Source of the DNA: Tubiluchus corallicola
Lineage: Eukaryota; Priapulida; Priapulimorpha; Priapulimorphida; Tubiluchidae
NCBI GenBank assembly: GCA_030141605.1
Contig: JAQGDQ010001542.1
Coordinates: 1 to 35,538, forward strand
Length of the DNA: 35,538 bases
Reading direction: 5' to 3'
Part shown: in pieces, positions 1 through 10,484 of the stretch
Numbering within the stretch: the first letter of the stretch is position 1
Layout of the letters: each line of letters opens with the position of its first letter
Position numbers and translations under genes: made by a program
The notes under the pieces: model-generated
Told to the model about the DNA's origin: nothing
The model's input: only the letters and a program-made list of their open reading frames with translations
Databases searched by the model: none

Positions 1-1228
1 GTGCACACATGTACCACACAGTGAAGATGCACACACATGTACCACACAGTGAAGATATGCACACATGTACCACACAGTGAAGATGTGCACACATGTACCA
101 CACAGTGAAGATGTGCACACATGTACTACACAGTGCAGCTGTACACACATGTACTACACAGTGCAGCTGTACACACATGTACCACACAGTGAAGATGTGC
201 ACACATGTACCACACAGTACAGATGCACACACACGTACCACACAGTACAGATGTACACACATGTACCACACAGTACAGATGTACACACATGTACCACACA
301 GTACAGATGTGCACACATGTACCACACAGTACAGATGTGCACACATGTACCACACAGTACAGATGTGTACACATGTACCACGCAGTGAAGATGTGCACAC
401 ATGTACCACGCAGTAAAGATGCGCACACATGTACCACACAGTACAGATGCGCACACATGTACCACGCAGTGAAGATGTGCACACATGTACCACACAGTAC
501 AGATGTGCACGCATGTACCACACAGTACAGATGCGCACACATGTACCACACAGTACAGATGCTCACACACATGTACTACACAGTGCAGCTGTGCACACAT
601 GTACCACACAGTACAGATGCACACACATGTACCACACAGTACAGATGTGCACGCATGTACCACACAGTACAGATGCGCACACATGCACCACACAGTACAG
701 ATGCGCACACATGCACCACACAGTGATGTGCACACATGTACCACACAGTACAGATGCGCACACATGTACCACACACTACAGATGCACACACATGTACCAC
801 ACAGTACAGATGTGCACGCATGTACCACACAGTACAGATGCGCACACATGTACCACACAGTACAGATGCGCACACATGTACCACACAGTGATGTGCACAC
901 ATGTACCACACAGTACAGATGCGCACACATGTACCACACAGTACAGATGCACACACATGTACCACACAGTACAGATGTGCACGCATGTACCACACAGTAC
1001 AGATGTGCACGCATGTACCACACAGTACAGATGCGCACACATGTACCACACAGTACAGATGCTCACACACATGTACTACACAGTGCAGCTGTGCACACAT
1101 GTACCACACAGTACAGATGCACACACATGTACCACACAGTACAGATGTGCACGCATGTACCACACAGTACAGATGCGCACACATGTACCACACAGTACAG
1201 ATGCGCACACATGTACCACACAGTACAG
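1..1228. repeat. 28-bp satellite array, left arm copy
   Basis: About 44 head-to-tail copies of a 28-bp unit whose core is GTGCACACATGTACC followed by ACACAGTACAGAT. Main variants are GTGAAG for GTACAG, a GTGCAGCTGT form, and 24-bp shortened units near 720 and 888. The unit is largely alternating purine-pyrimidine and contains the small palindromes GTGCAC and ACATGT. Because 28 is not a multiple of 3 and the unit lacks stops in most phases, long open frames appear on both strands (repeating His/Thr/Cys-rich or Cys/Val/Trp-rich peptides); these are artefacts. A higher-order period near 502 bp is visible: the CTCACACAC variant plus GCAGCTG unit at about 560 recurs at about 1062. The array runs off the left edge of the window. 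Confidence 0.97.
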
Positions 1229-1648
1229 ATGAGCACACGCATTGTTCACTGATGGACATTATTATTTCAATTAAGCAATATTAGATCAAAAAATAGAATA
1301 CTTAATGCAAAATTAGTTGAGAGATACAGAGGAAACTTATTTCAAGTAACATTTTTTAGTACGTCATATATATTTCCTACTGCACGGGTCATGGTTGGAA
1401 TACACAAACGAGTCATTATGCAACAAAAAATAAATAAATGCACTTTTGTCTGACCAAAATAATTTTCACTCATCCGTAAGAAAGCTTCAATGTTTTAGTG
1501 ACGATGAATAATAGAAACATTTCCAATTTAGTAACCCTAATGAAGGCCTAATGAAGATCTACACAAAGCTGCACAATTTTAATTCAAATTTATTTAATGC
1601 CATGTGCTTAAATGTTTTTAACGTTGTCAGTAAAAAAATCGTTTTTGT
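1..1648 (+). repeat. Inverted duplication IR1, left arm
   Basis: Positions 1-1648 are the reverse complement of 1940 to about 3587. Paired positions sum to 3587 through the satellite part and 3588 in the innermost part, so the arms keep register with very few gaps. The 420 bp of unique sequence (1229-1648) matches its partner except for two substitutions near 1348 and 1364 and a one-base A-run difference near 1288. Inside the satellite, variant units appear in the same order on both arms, with an extra 28-bp unit in the left arm near 150. The arm may continue beyond the window, since the right-hand array extends to 4532. Confidence 0.96.
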
Positions 1649-1939
1649 GAAATTGTGTTAATCAGCGAGTGATTGGCCCATGGCAAAAATTTGAAACAAA
1701 TGCACTACTGTGGCAACTGGTACTGTATCATTTCAACACAGTTAAGTACAAATCATTAATTATTGAGACAAAATTAAAACAAGTTGCAGTAGTCACTAGT
1801 GACCATTGGTCTTTTATTCCACTTTGCCTCTTTTCTTTTTTTATATATTTTTTCTTTTGGTTTATCTTTATCCTGTAAAAATTTAGAGACAAATGATTAT
1901 TTATTTACTTAGCTCTCCATTCGTCACAGAGAGAACGGG
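1649..1939. other. IR1 spacer
   Basis: A 291-bp non-duplicated centre between the two arms. It is AT-rich, with a T-rich stretch around 1831-1875. A 69-codon open frame here has no recognisable similarity or coding character. No gene or RNA is visible. Confidence 0.8.
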
Positions 1940-3587
1940 ACAAAAACGATTTTTTTACTGACAACGTTAAAAACATTTAAGCACATGGCATTAAATAAAT
2001 TTGAATTAAAATTGTGCAGCTTTGTGTAGATCTTCATTAGGCCTTCATTAGGGTTACTAAATTGGAAATGTTTCTATTATTCATCGTCACTAAAACATTG
2101 AAGCTTTCTTACGGATGAGTGAAAATTATTTTGGTCAGACAAAAGTGCATTTATTTATTTTTTGTTGCATAATGACTCGTTTGTGTATTCCAACCATGAC
2201 CCGTGCAGTAGGAAATATATATGGCGTACTAAAAAATGTGACTTGAAATAAGTTTCCTCTGTATCTCTCAACTAATTTTGCATTAAGTATTCTATTTTTG
2301 ATCTAATATTGCTTAATTGAAATAATAATGTCCATCAGTGAACAATGCGTGTGCTCATCTGTACTGTGTGGTACATGTGTGCGCATCTGTACTGTGTGGT
2401 ACATGTGTGCGCATCTGTACTGTGTGGTACATGCGTGCACATCTGTACTGTGTGGTACATGTGTGTGCATCTGTACTGTGTGGTACATGTGTGCACAGCT
2501 GCACTGTGTAGTACATGTGTGTGAGCATCTGTACTGTGTGGTACATGTGTGCACATCTGTACTGTGTGGTACATGCGTGCACATCTGTACTGTGTGGTAC
2601 ATGCGTGCACATCTGTACTGTGTGGTACATGTGTGTGCATCTGTACTGTGTGGTACATGTGTGCGCATCTGTACTGTGTGGTACATGTGTGCACATCACT
2701 GTGTGGTACATGTGTGCGCATCTGTACTGTGTGGTACATGTGTGCGCATCTGTACTGTGTGGTACATGCGTGCACATCTGTACTGTGTGGTACATGTGTG
2801 TGCATCTGTAGTGTGTGGTACATGTGTGCGCATCTGTACTGTGTGGTACATGTGTGCACATCACTGTGTGGTGCATGTGTGCGCATCTGTACTGTGTGGT
2901 GCATGTGTGCGCATCTGTACTGTGTGGTACATGCGTGCACATCTGTACTGTGTGGTACATGTGTGTGCATCTGTACTGTGTGGTACATGTGTGCACAGCT
3001 GCACTGTGTAGTACATGTGTGTGAGCATCTGTACTGTGTGGTACATGTGTGCGCATCTGTACTGTGTGGTACATGCGTGCACATCTGTACTGTGTGGTAC
3101 ATGTGTGCACATCTTCACTGCGTGGTACATGTGTGCGCATCTGTACTGTGTGGTACATGTGTGCGCATCTTTACTGCGTGGTACATGTGTGCACATCTTC
3201 ACTGCGTGGTACATGTGTGCACATCTGTACTGTGTGGTACATGTGTGCACATCTGTACTGTGTGGTACATGTGTGCACATCTGTACTGTGTGGTACATGT
3301 GTGTACATCTGTACTGTGTGGTACGTGTGTGTGCATCTGTACTGTGTGGTACGTGTGTGTGCATCTGTACTGTGTGGTACATGTGTGCACATCTTCACTG
3401 TGTGGTACATGTGTGTACAGCTGCACTGTGTAGTACATGTGTGCACATCTTCACTGTGTGGTACATGTGTGCACATCTTCACTGTGTGGTACATGTGTGC
3501 ACATCTGTACTGTGTGGTACATGTGTGCGCATCTGTACTGTGTGGTACATGTGTGCACATCTTCACTGTGTGGTACATGTGTGCACA
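1940..3587 (-). repeat. Inverted duplication IR1, right arm
   Basis: Reverse complement of 1-1648. The inner 1940-2359 is unique sequence matching 1229-1648 at roughly 99%; from 2345 outward it is the 28-bp satellite in opposite orientation. The few differences between arms argue for a real, recent duplication, but a chimeric or fold-back read in the assembly cannot be excluded. Confidence 0.95.
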
Positions 3588-4532
3588 TCTTCACTGTGTG
3601 GTACATGTGTGTACATCTTCACTGTGCGGTACATGTGTGCACATCTTCACTGCGTGGTACGCGTGTGAGCATCTGTACTGTGTGGTACGCGTGTGCACAT
3701 CTGTACTGTGTGGTACATGTGTGCACATCTTCACTGTGTGGTACATGTGTGCATATCTTCACTGTGTGGTACATGTGTGTGCATCTTCACTGTGTGGTAC
3801 ATGTGTGCACATCTTCACTGTGTGGTACATGTGTGCACATCTTCACTGTGTGGTACATGTGTGCACATCTTCACTGTGTGGTACATGTGTGCACATCTTC
3901 ACTGTGTGGTACGTGTGTGTGCATCTGTACTGTGTGGTACATGTGTGCACATCTTCACTGTGTGGTACATGTGTGCACATCTTCACTGTGTGGTACATGT
4001 GTGTACATCTTCAGTGTGTGGTACATGTGTGCACATCTTCACTGTGTGGTACATGTGTGCACATCTGTACTGTGTGGTACATGTGTGCACATCTTCACTG
4101 TGTGGTACGTGTGTGTGCATCTGTACTGTGTGGTACATGTGTGCACATCTTCACTGTGTGGTACATGTGTGCACATCTTCACTGTGTGGTACATGTGTGC
4201 ACATCTGTACTGTGTGGTACATGTGTGCACATCTTCACTGTGTGGTACATGTGTGCACATCTTCACTGTGTGGTACGTGTGTGTGCATCTGTACTGTGTG
4301 GTACATGTGTGTACATCTGTACTGTGTGGTACATGTGTGTGCATCTGTACTGTGTGGTACATGTGTGCACATCTGTACTGTGTGGTACATGTGTGCACAT
4401 CTTCACTGCGTGGTACACGCGTGTGAGCATCTGTACTGTGTGGTACGTGTGTGTACAGCTGCACTGTGTAGTACATGTGTGTGAGCATCTGTACTGTGTG
4501 GTACATGTGTGCACACGTGCACTGTGTGGTGC
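2345..4532. repeat. 28-bp satellite array, right arm copy
   Basis: About 78 copies of the same 28-bp unit read in the reverse direction. The part to about 3587 mirrors the left array. The outer part (about 3590-4532) is richer in the ATCTTCACTGTGTGG variant, giving a distinct local sub-family. The array ends abruptly at about 4532 against unique AT-rich DNA. Open frames up to 523 codons here are by-products of the stop-free unit; the longest only leaves the array for about 30 codons before stopping. Confidence 0.97.
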
Positions 4533-4856
4533 AAAAATACTAAAACGAGCACAGCATGTCAATATTGGAAAATGGAGTAAATTTTTGTATTACAGAAATC
4601 TGAGATCGTGTGAATCTTGATTGTGTTAAGATTTATTAATTGCATTTTGCCAATAGCTGCGTTTAACCTATTTCGTGATTTCTTTAAAAAGTATTTTAAT
4701 CTACATTTTGTTTTCGTCTTTAAACCCATTTCAACCTTTTTGTCAAGAAATGTCTGCAGTGTTTGGATAAGATTTTTTTCTCTATTTGCACAAAAGATAA
4801 TCTGTTTTTACAACGAATGACAACAACCCTTGAATAATGTTATCTTTCTCCGCTAG
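4533..4856 (+). other. Probable 3' end of an intron
   Basis: AT-rich sequence after the satellite, ending in a pyrimidine-rich tract and a CTCCGCTAG acceptor at 4848-4856. It precedes the coding exon at 4857. The satellite palindrome would therefore lie inside, or at least upstream of, the last intron of this plus-strand gene. Confidence 0.5.
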
Positions 4857-5044
4857 GTTTGGCACGTTACCATCCCACAAGTATGCAGGATAATTACGAA
4901 TTCGGTGTCGACATTACGAAGAACGAGATCCGAGTGGAATCACCGAATTTGCAAACGGAACCAAATGAACCGGTCGTCGTTCCATTCGACAAAGACGCTT
5001 TGTGGTCGGACGACACCACAACTTCGCCCGAACTCTTGTTTTAA
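4857..5044 (+). CDS. Terminal coding exon of an unidentified plus-strand gene
   Basis: A 185-nt coding stretch plus the stop TAA (5042-5044). It is preceded by a good splice acceptor (polypyrimidine then TAG at 4854-4856), and the first two bases complete a split codon. The frame reads LARYHPTSMQDNYEFGVDIT onward and ends SDDTTTSPELLF. Its GC content and codon composition stand well above the AT-rich DNA on both sides, and the frame is closed by a stop a few codons upstream of the acceptor, as expected for an exon. The peptide is hydrophilic and acidic with no membrane segment, so it would be a C-terminal tail. I do not recognise the family. The upstream exons lie left of the window or within unrecognised sequence beyond the satellite. 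Confidence 0.6.
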
Positions 5045-6260
5045 CCACGTGACCCCCGTGTGATTTTTTTACATCTGAGATGAGATTATAGTTTAATAAC
5101 CAATTGACTCTTATTTATGAGATTAAAATTAGCAGCAAAAGTCGTGAATCTTAATTACAAGTCGTTCAGTGTTCTGCATTTGTAAATAGTAAATGATGAA
5201 GATTGATGGTGATTCTTGACATGTTTGCTCGTAGGAGCAGCGAGCTCGAGAGAGAACCAGTTTCACTTTTAAACAACCTCAAAATTAACTTTGACTGTTC
5301 ATCGGTGATTAGACTACCATGTATATCTTTTACAGTAATTGAGTTCCATTGTAAAATAACCGGTTGTTTAATACGTTTGCATTATTAAACTCAACCTTGC
5401 TGAAAGTGCATTTTGTCAGGCATGTAAATCTATGAACATGTTTTTATAAGTTGCTCGAAGTTTTCACACTCTTTTTACACTCCAAATGTGAAATGTTATT
5501 ATCAATGATTATGTAATGATACATAGTAAACAAGTTTTGCAAATAACAACTATTATTATTACTAAACTCACTGACAACTTAAGCGGTTTTGTGTTGGCAT
5601 TGTCGCAAAATGTTTCAACGAAAAACTCCGGAAGTAAGGTTAACAATTATCAAAATTTGAAACAGGGTAGATTTAATTTACACTGTTTAATTCGGTTTGT
5701 AAACTTGGCCAATTATTCATTAAAATGTGCCAAGGTGATCAACGTAACTTTGACAAGCAAGATCTATGACGTGTGCAAACCTGCCCATAGTTATTCAACT
5801 CTTGGGTGAATTATTTTTCAGAGGAATGACAATTTTCATTCTGTTGCATGTAGTAAAAAAAATTCAACAGCAGTATATTAGAAGAAAACGTTTTTGTAAA
5901 TATTTGCAGACACCTTATAGTATAATATTTATCTCTAAAAGTAGCTTTGATGTAAATCTTCTACTTGACACCATTATTATGACATTATTTTGACTAATTC
6001 CATAGTAAACATGAACAGTTTGCAACTAGGGGTCCGTGTGACCTCAATTATTTTTCTCAATACTGTACAAACACTTGATAAGCATCTTAGCACAGCCTTA
6101 AACATTGGCATGTGGTTGGCCTGCACAGTTAAGCAACTCTTGGCTTGGCTAATGAATGGATAAGTGACCACCAATAAAATTAGCAATGATTATTAATACA
6201 TGTAGAACAGTAAAGTAGTCAACACTGCAGCACATGGCAATGATTTTCGCACCGTAACAA
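5045..6260. other. Probable 3' UTR then non-coding DNA
   Basis: AT-rich sequence after the terminal exon. No canonical AATAAA follows within several hundred bases; an ATTAAA at 5122-5127 and another near 5383 are possible poly(A) signals for the exon above. Short open frames here show no coding character. An AATAAA occurs only at about 6173. Confidence 0.4.
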
Positions 6261-6650
6261 TAAGCCTTTTTACAATTTCGTTGTGTGCACACGCAATTGC
6301 TATAGGTTAAAGGTTAAATGTAGCACAGCAATGCATCTTAACTACAACCGTCACGTGTGATGTGGGTAAAGCAAAGCCATATGCCGCATCAGTCAGTAAC
6401 TTCAGTCGTTTTATTATGGACTTCGCCTGATTATGCATTAGTCTGTGAATAGAGTGATTTACTAGCAGGATCTTGCTTGAGAACAAGAAAAAGTAAACTA
6501 GGTGAGGTTCTAGCTAGCTGTTAAAACTGTTAGTATTACAATAGCTTCGTCTGCGAGGCGTTGTCAAGCGTACACAAATGCGTTGTCTAGTACACTTAAC
6601 TTTGACGTTTTGACGATCATCATCAATCGCTGGAGCAGTGAAAAGGCTCA
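6261..6650 (+). repeat. Dispersed repeat, copy 1
   Basis: About 390 bp that align co-linearly and in the same orientation with 28552-28903. Shared blocks include TAAGCCTTTT, GTGGGTAAAGCAAAGCCAT, GATTTACTAGC.GGATCTTGCTTG, GAACAAGAAAAA, TGCGAGGCGTTGTCAAG and CGATCATCATCAATC. Copies have diverged by roughly 20-25% with small indels. Both retain a splice-donor-like sequence at the same place (here ACTAG|GTGAGG, GT at 6502-6503). It may be a transposon fragment or a duplicated 5' exon with promoter. No terminal repeats are visible. Confidence 0.8.
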
Positions 6651-7272
6651 TTTGTCTTTGATTATGCATTTTAGGTCTGACTATAGTCTCTAAGTACTGC
6701 ATATTGAGATGCTTGCACCCCTTTCTACTTGATAGCTCTAACAACACTGGAATCATTTTCCGTATCTAAAGCTACTGAGATTCTGGCATACCATACAGGA
6801 TTAGTATTTCATTTATGCGGTAAATGTGGGTGAATTGTTTCATTGTTTTGTAAACAACAAACAGAATTCAGTGCAAATAACAGGAAGTATTCGACCATAA
6901 TAAACAATCCATCTATCACTTTGTTTGAATGCACTAATAACTTCCTGCACAATTACAGAAGCTGATGTTTTTATCGGAGAGTGTAGGTTATGCAGACAGA
7001 TAACAAATTGTACCGTAACAAATCAGACCGCATTTTTTACAAAACCGTCGGAACCGTAAAATTACAGGAAACAGAAATGGTGTCATTTCAGGTTGGTTTT
7101 GTGCAGTTAACTTACAATATTGATATCTGAATAAAAGTTTGTTTATTGTTACTGCTGGTTGGTGAATTGATATCAAAACACATTGGAGCTGCAAACACAA
7201 AGATGAACCGGTTTAACCGATGAAATTAGTCAGAAATCAAATGGAAAAGTTGCTCATTCTGCTGCTTGTACT
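6651..7272. other. Non-coding, nothing recognised
   Basis: AT-rich sequence with only short open frames and no recognisable motif, terminal repeat or RNA. Confidence 0.5.
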
Positions 7273-7795
7273 TAGTTTTGTTCGCTACCATGTTCTATGT
7301 GATTTAGTCACTTTGGACTAAAAGTAGTCGATCTCTACAGTTTTGTTTGCTACCATGTTCTGTGTGTTTTAGTCACTTTGGACTAAAAGTAGTCGATCTC
7401 TACAGTTTTGTTTGCTACCATGTTCTGTGTGTTTTAGTCACTTTGGACTAAAAGTAGTCGATCTCTACAGTTTTGTTCGCTACCATGTTCTGTGTGTTTT
7501 AGTCACTTTGGACTAAAAGTAGTCGATCTCTACAGTTTTGTTCGCTACCATGTTCTGTGTGTTTTAGTCACTTTGGACTAAAAGTAGTCAATCTCTACAG
7601 TTTTGTTCGCTACCATGTTCTGTGTGTTTTAGTCACTTTGGACTAAAAGTAGTCGATCTCTACAGTTTTGTTCACTACCATGTTCTATGTGATTTAGTCA
7701 CTTTGGACTAAAAGTAGTCGATCTCTACAGTTTTGTTCGCTACCATGTTCTATGTGATTTAGTCACTTTGGACTAAAAGTAGTCGATCTCTACTT
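7273..7795. repeat. 65-bp tandem array, 8 copies
   Basis: Eight copies of a 65-bp unit starting TTTTGTTCGCTACCATGTTC and ending GTAGTCGATCTCTACAG. Each unit carries a perfect 8-bp stem, TTTTAGTC-ACTTTG-GACTAAAA (stem partly GATTTAGTC in outer copies). The first and last two copies share the variant CTATGTGATTTAG whereas the middle ones have CTGTGTGTTTTAG, consistent with internal amplification. Confidence 0.95.
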
Positions 7796-7969
7796 TCATT
7801 TCCTCAAATGACCATCTCTGGCCAAACACCCATCTCAGTGCAAGCGTTTAAAAGCCGGCAAGTAACTTGAGAGCGGTCAAACTACAAAAAACTATCCGTT
7901 TTGGTCAATCAGTGACAACCAAACACAAATGTACACAGAATAGGATCACCGCGACCACCACCACTGCCA

Positions 7970-8167
7970 TTAATAATGATGATGATGATGATGGTGATGG
8001 TGATGATGATGGTGATGGCGATGATGATGATGATGATGATAATAATAATGATAATAATTACAATAATAATAATAATGATGATGATGATGATAGTAATGAC
8101 AATAATAATAATAATAATAAAATAATAATAATAATAGTAATGACAATAATAATAATAATAATAATTT
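7970..8167. repeat. Compound GAT/AAT trinucleotide microsatellite
   Basis: Imperfect GATGATGGT and AATAATAAT repeats over about 200 bp. The open frames on both strands (poly-Asp/Asn, poly-His/Tyr/Leu) are consequences of the trinucleotide period and are not genes. The AAT end adjoins AT-rich DNA (8168-8570) that could be the antisense 3' end of a LINE with an ATT-type tail, but no reverse transcriptase is visible. Confidence 0.95.
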
Positions 8168-8570
8168 ATTTTTTACAAGCAATACAATGCATCTCATCAC
8201 TCATTACAATAAAATACAGTTAGTTGTAAGTTTTGAAAATTAAAACACAAATTTAAAATACTAGTAAAAATGTTAGCAATACAGGTTAAAAACAGAAAAG
8301 CAAATATTTCAAAAACAGTAATGGATTAGCTGCACCCTTGAAAATTCTTTAAAAAGATTGCAAAAATATGATATGTAATAGCAATCAGATGAAATGAAAA
8401 TTAAGTGAAATTAGCTGGATTTGCTTCTGATTGTAAGTCTGTAATAAAATAATACTACGAGGATGAAACCAGCCTAGTACAAGTAGTTACTACAGTGTGT
8501 ATGTCTATAATGTTTGTTTAAAACAGTCCTTTGATTTGCTGCAACGTAGATGACACGGTATTCTGTTCCA

Positions 8571-8804
8571 CTCGAGCTGACACACTGAACGGAGAACTCG
8601 AGTTGACACGCTGAACGGAGAACTCGAGCTGACACGCTGAACGGAGAACTCGAGTTGACACGCTGAACGGAGAACTCGAGTTGACACGATGAACGGAGAA
8701 CTCGAGTTGACACGCTGAACGGAGAACTCGAGTTGACACGCTGAACGGAGAACTCGAGTTGACACGCTGAACGGAGAACTCGAGCTGACACGCTGAACGG
8801 AGAA
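8571..8804. repeat. 26-bp tandem array, 9 copies
   Basis: Nine copies of a 26-bp unit, CTCGAGTTGACACGCTGA followed by ACGGAGAA; each carries a CTCGAG palindrome. Variation is limited to C/T at the seventh base and single changes (CACACTGAACG in the first copy, CACGATGAACG in the fifth). Three staggered open frames on the minus strand are artefacts of the stop-free unit. Confidence 0.96.
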
Positions 8805-9600
8805 CTTGATTCTCAACTGAAATTATTATGTAATAAACTTATTATTTCCTAGTCATTATGATGTCAAGATTGTTGTCAGGATTTTCGTTATTGTCGAGAC
8901 TTTATCAAAATAAAAATATTAATCAAATTAATCCAATACTGCTCTATTTATGGACGAGCTAACACTAGAAATACTGAATTTGGTCCAGCTATAAGGGACG
9001 AACTTTGGACTGCCTTGGTCACTCGGAATGTGATGCCCTTGTCGTCTAAGACATCCATTTCATAAGCAGAAAGTCCCTGGTTCAAATACACGCTGTCTTT
9101 GAAGTTCGGTATCAAAATTTAATTAATTAAATTAATTGTGGATTAATAAAATCACTCATTGTTACATGGGAGTTGCTGATGTAGGGAGGTGTTTCGCCTG
9201 ACATGCAAATGTATCAGACAATTCCCCTACTCCAGATTAAGCTCCCAGCGATCCCATGGCAGAGCCAGTTAATTAGGTCAGCACATACACATAACACCAA
9301 GCACAAAATTACACATTCACTTTCACGGCTATTTAATGAAGTAAAAACAATCATGAACGCACACCACTTTCCCTGTGTCCAGGCGCGAGCAATTGAAAAG
9401 CAGGTAGAGTCAAGATACAGCGAATCTGATTGGCCATTGCGAGGTGGACACACTTTCGTATTCTTAAAGGACAAGAAAAGACGTACTTGAAGTTGGTTTC
9501 AGAAAAATCGCTTTAAAAATTGTATCACTTTATAGCAATTTTATGCATATGTCTTACTCGCGTTGAAAAGAATTTTAGTTTGTTTCCATTTTAAATCTCC
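8805..9600. other. Non-coding DNA, possible promoter-proximal end
   Basis: No gene recognised. A weak tRNA-like B-box (GGTTCAAATAC, 9079-9089) is present but does not form a tRNA fold. A 95-codon open frame at 9203-9490 has no recognisable domain. A CCAAT box in reverse (GATTGGCC) lies at about 9428. Confidence 0.4.
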
Positions 9601-9625
9601 CGCAATACTGTTCCGACGGCGCCAT

Positions 9626-9641
9626 TACATGACGTCATGTA
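9626..9641. promoter_or_regulatory. Perfect CRE palindrome
   Basis: TACATGACGTCATGTA is a perfect 16-bp palindrome around the consensus cAMP response element TGACGTCA, the binding site of CREB/ATF bZIP factors. It lies in a GC-richer patch (GACGGCGCCATTACATGACG). Function is inferred from the motif only; no transcription start is demonstrable. Confidence 0.5.
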
Positions 9642-10383
9642 CCAAACGTAAATCAAGGGAAGAAAAGACAATGTTAAATTATATCTCAAAAAACTTTCCT
9701 TGCAAATCTATATTACTTAGATTTTCGCTTACCTGCTAGAGAGACTTATGTTACTAGAAAAGAAAATTATTAATTATTTAAAATGTTTTCACCAATTGGT
9801 AAAATGTCGCTGACTCACCCTCCAGGGTGCACAATCCACTAACCAAAAACGTGTTTTTAATCTTATTCACAAGATGCAGTAATTTAAAATTTTACTCGCT
9901 TAGTGACGTGTGTGCTACGAATGTTCTGATTATTTTTTCAAACTTTACAAAATGTTATCTAAACTTGTTTCAAATGACCTGTCGTCAAAATGGCTGCGTC
10001 TAACGGTCATCGCGGGAGTTTAAATTTACATGTTTTATACAGCGTGACTGCCGATTGAAGTCCTGCATGTAAAAAGGCAGTACGTAAGTGATATAAAGTT
10101 TCAAGACGAATTTTTTAAGCTTTATGTTTATGAAATGTTTTCTTGTGCCTTAAGTTGATTTAACAATAAATATGACAGTAGCATGGATATTATTAGATTT
10201 ATGAAGAAATGCATCAAAAGTACCATGATAATATGTTAAAAATGTTTATATTTTGGAATCAAATCTCTTCTAGAGAGTTTCTCAGTACAATTTTACGATT
10301 TGTCTTGTTTCAGTCTTTTGCGAAGCAGCGTTACCTGCTTGAAAGGCAAGTTCAATCGCAGAGTCGCAGGTGCCTAAACACTC

Positions 10384-10397
10384 GTTGCTATGGCAAC
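10384..10397. promoter_or_regulatory. X-box (RFX-type site)
   Basis: GTTGCTATGGCAAC is a near-perfect inverted repeat matching the RFX X-box consensus (GTTNCYATGGNAAC type). RFX factors typically control ciliary genes in animals. The site sits in a GC-rich island at about 10315-10440 with GCAGGTG repeats on both sides. A strong acceptor-like TTTGTCTTGTTTCAG precedes it (10300-10314), so part of this island could alternatively be an exon, although no convincing protein is visible. Confidence 0.45.
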
Positions 10398-10484
10398 CAG
10401 CAGGTGCGCGCATGCTGCGGGTGGCACGCGCCTAGTATGTTATTAATAACCTGCTGCAGTGATAATTACAATTTAAACTGAGAA

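Noticed and set aside
65-4620. Many long His/Thr/Cys- or Cys/Val/Trp-rich open frames, up to 523 codons
   Set aside because: They are present on both strands and in several frames of a stop-free 28-bp tandem unit, so openness is expected by chance; no start context, splice site or non-repeat domain supports them.
4857-5044. The tail ending SDDTTTSPELLF as the last exon of the taperin-like gene
   Set aside because: The acidic-aromatic end faintly recalls taperin C-termini, but it lies on the plus strand while the taperin-like exon is on the minus strand 17 kb away, so they cannot be one transcript unless the assembly is inverted.
7273-7795. CRISPR-like regular repeats
   Set aside because: The copies are contiguous without unique spacers, and the DNA is clearly animal.
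9005-9100. tRNA gene or tRNA-derived SINE head with B-box GGTTCAAATAC
   Set aside because: The T-stem does not pair properly, the A-box is poor, and no acceptor stem forms. At most a decayed SINE.
10209-10481. 90-codon open frame overlapping the X-box
   Set aside because: A strong acceptor lies inside it and a GC-type donor may follow, but the peptide has no recognisable domain and overlaps regulatory-type motifs. Not supported as a gene.
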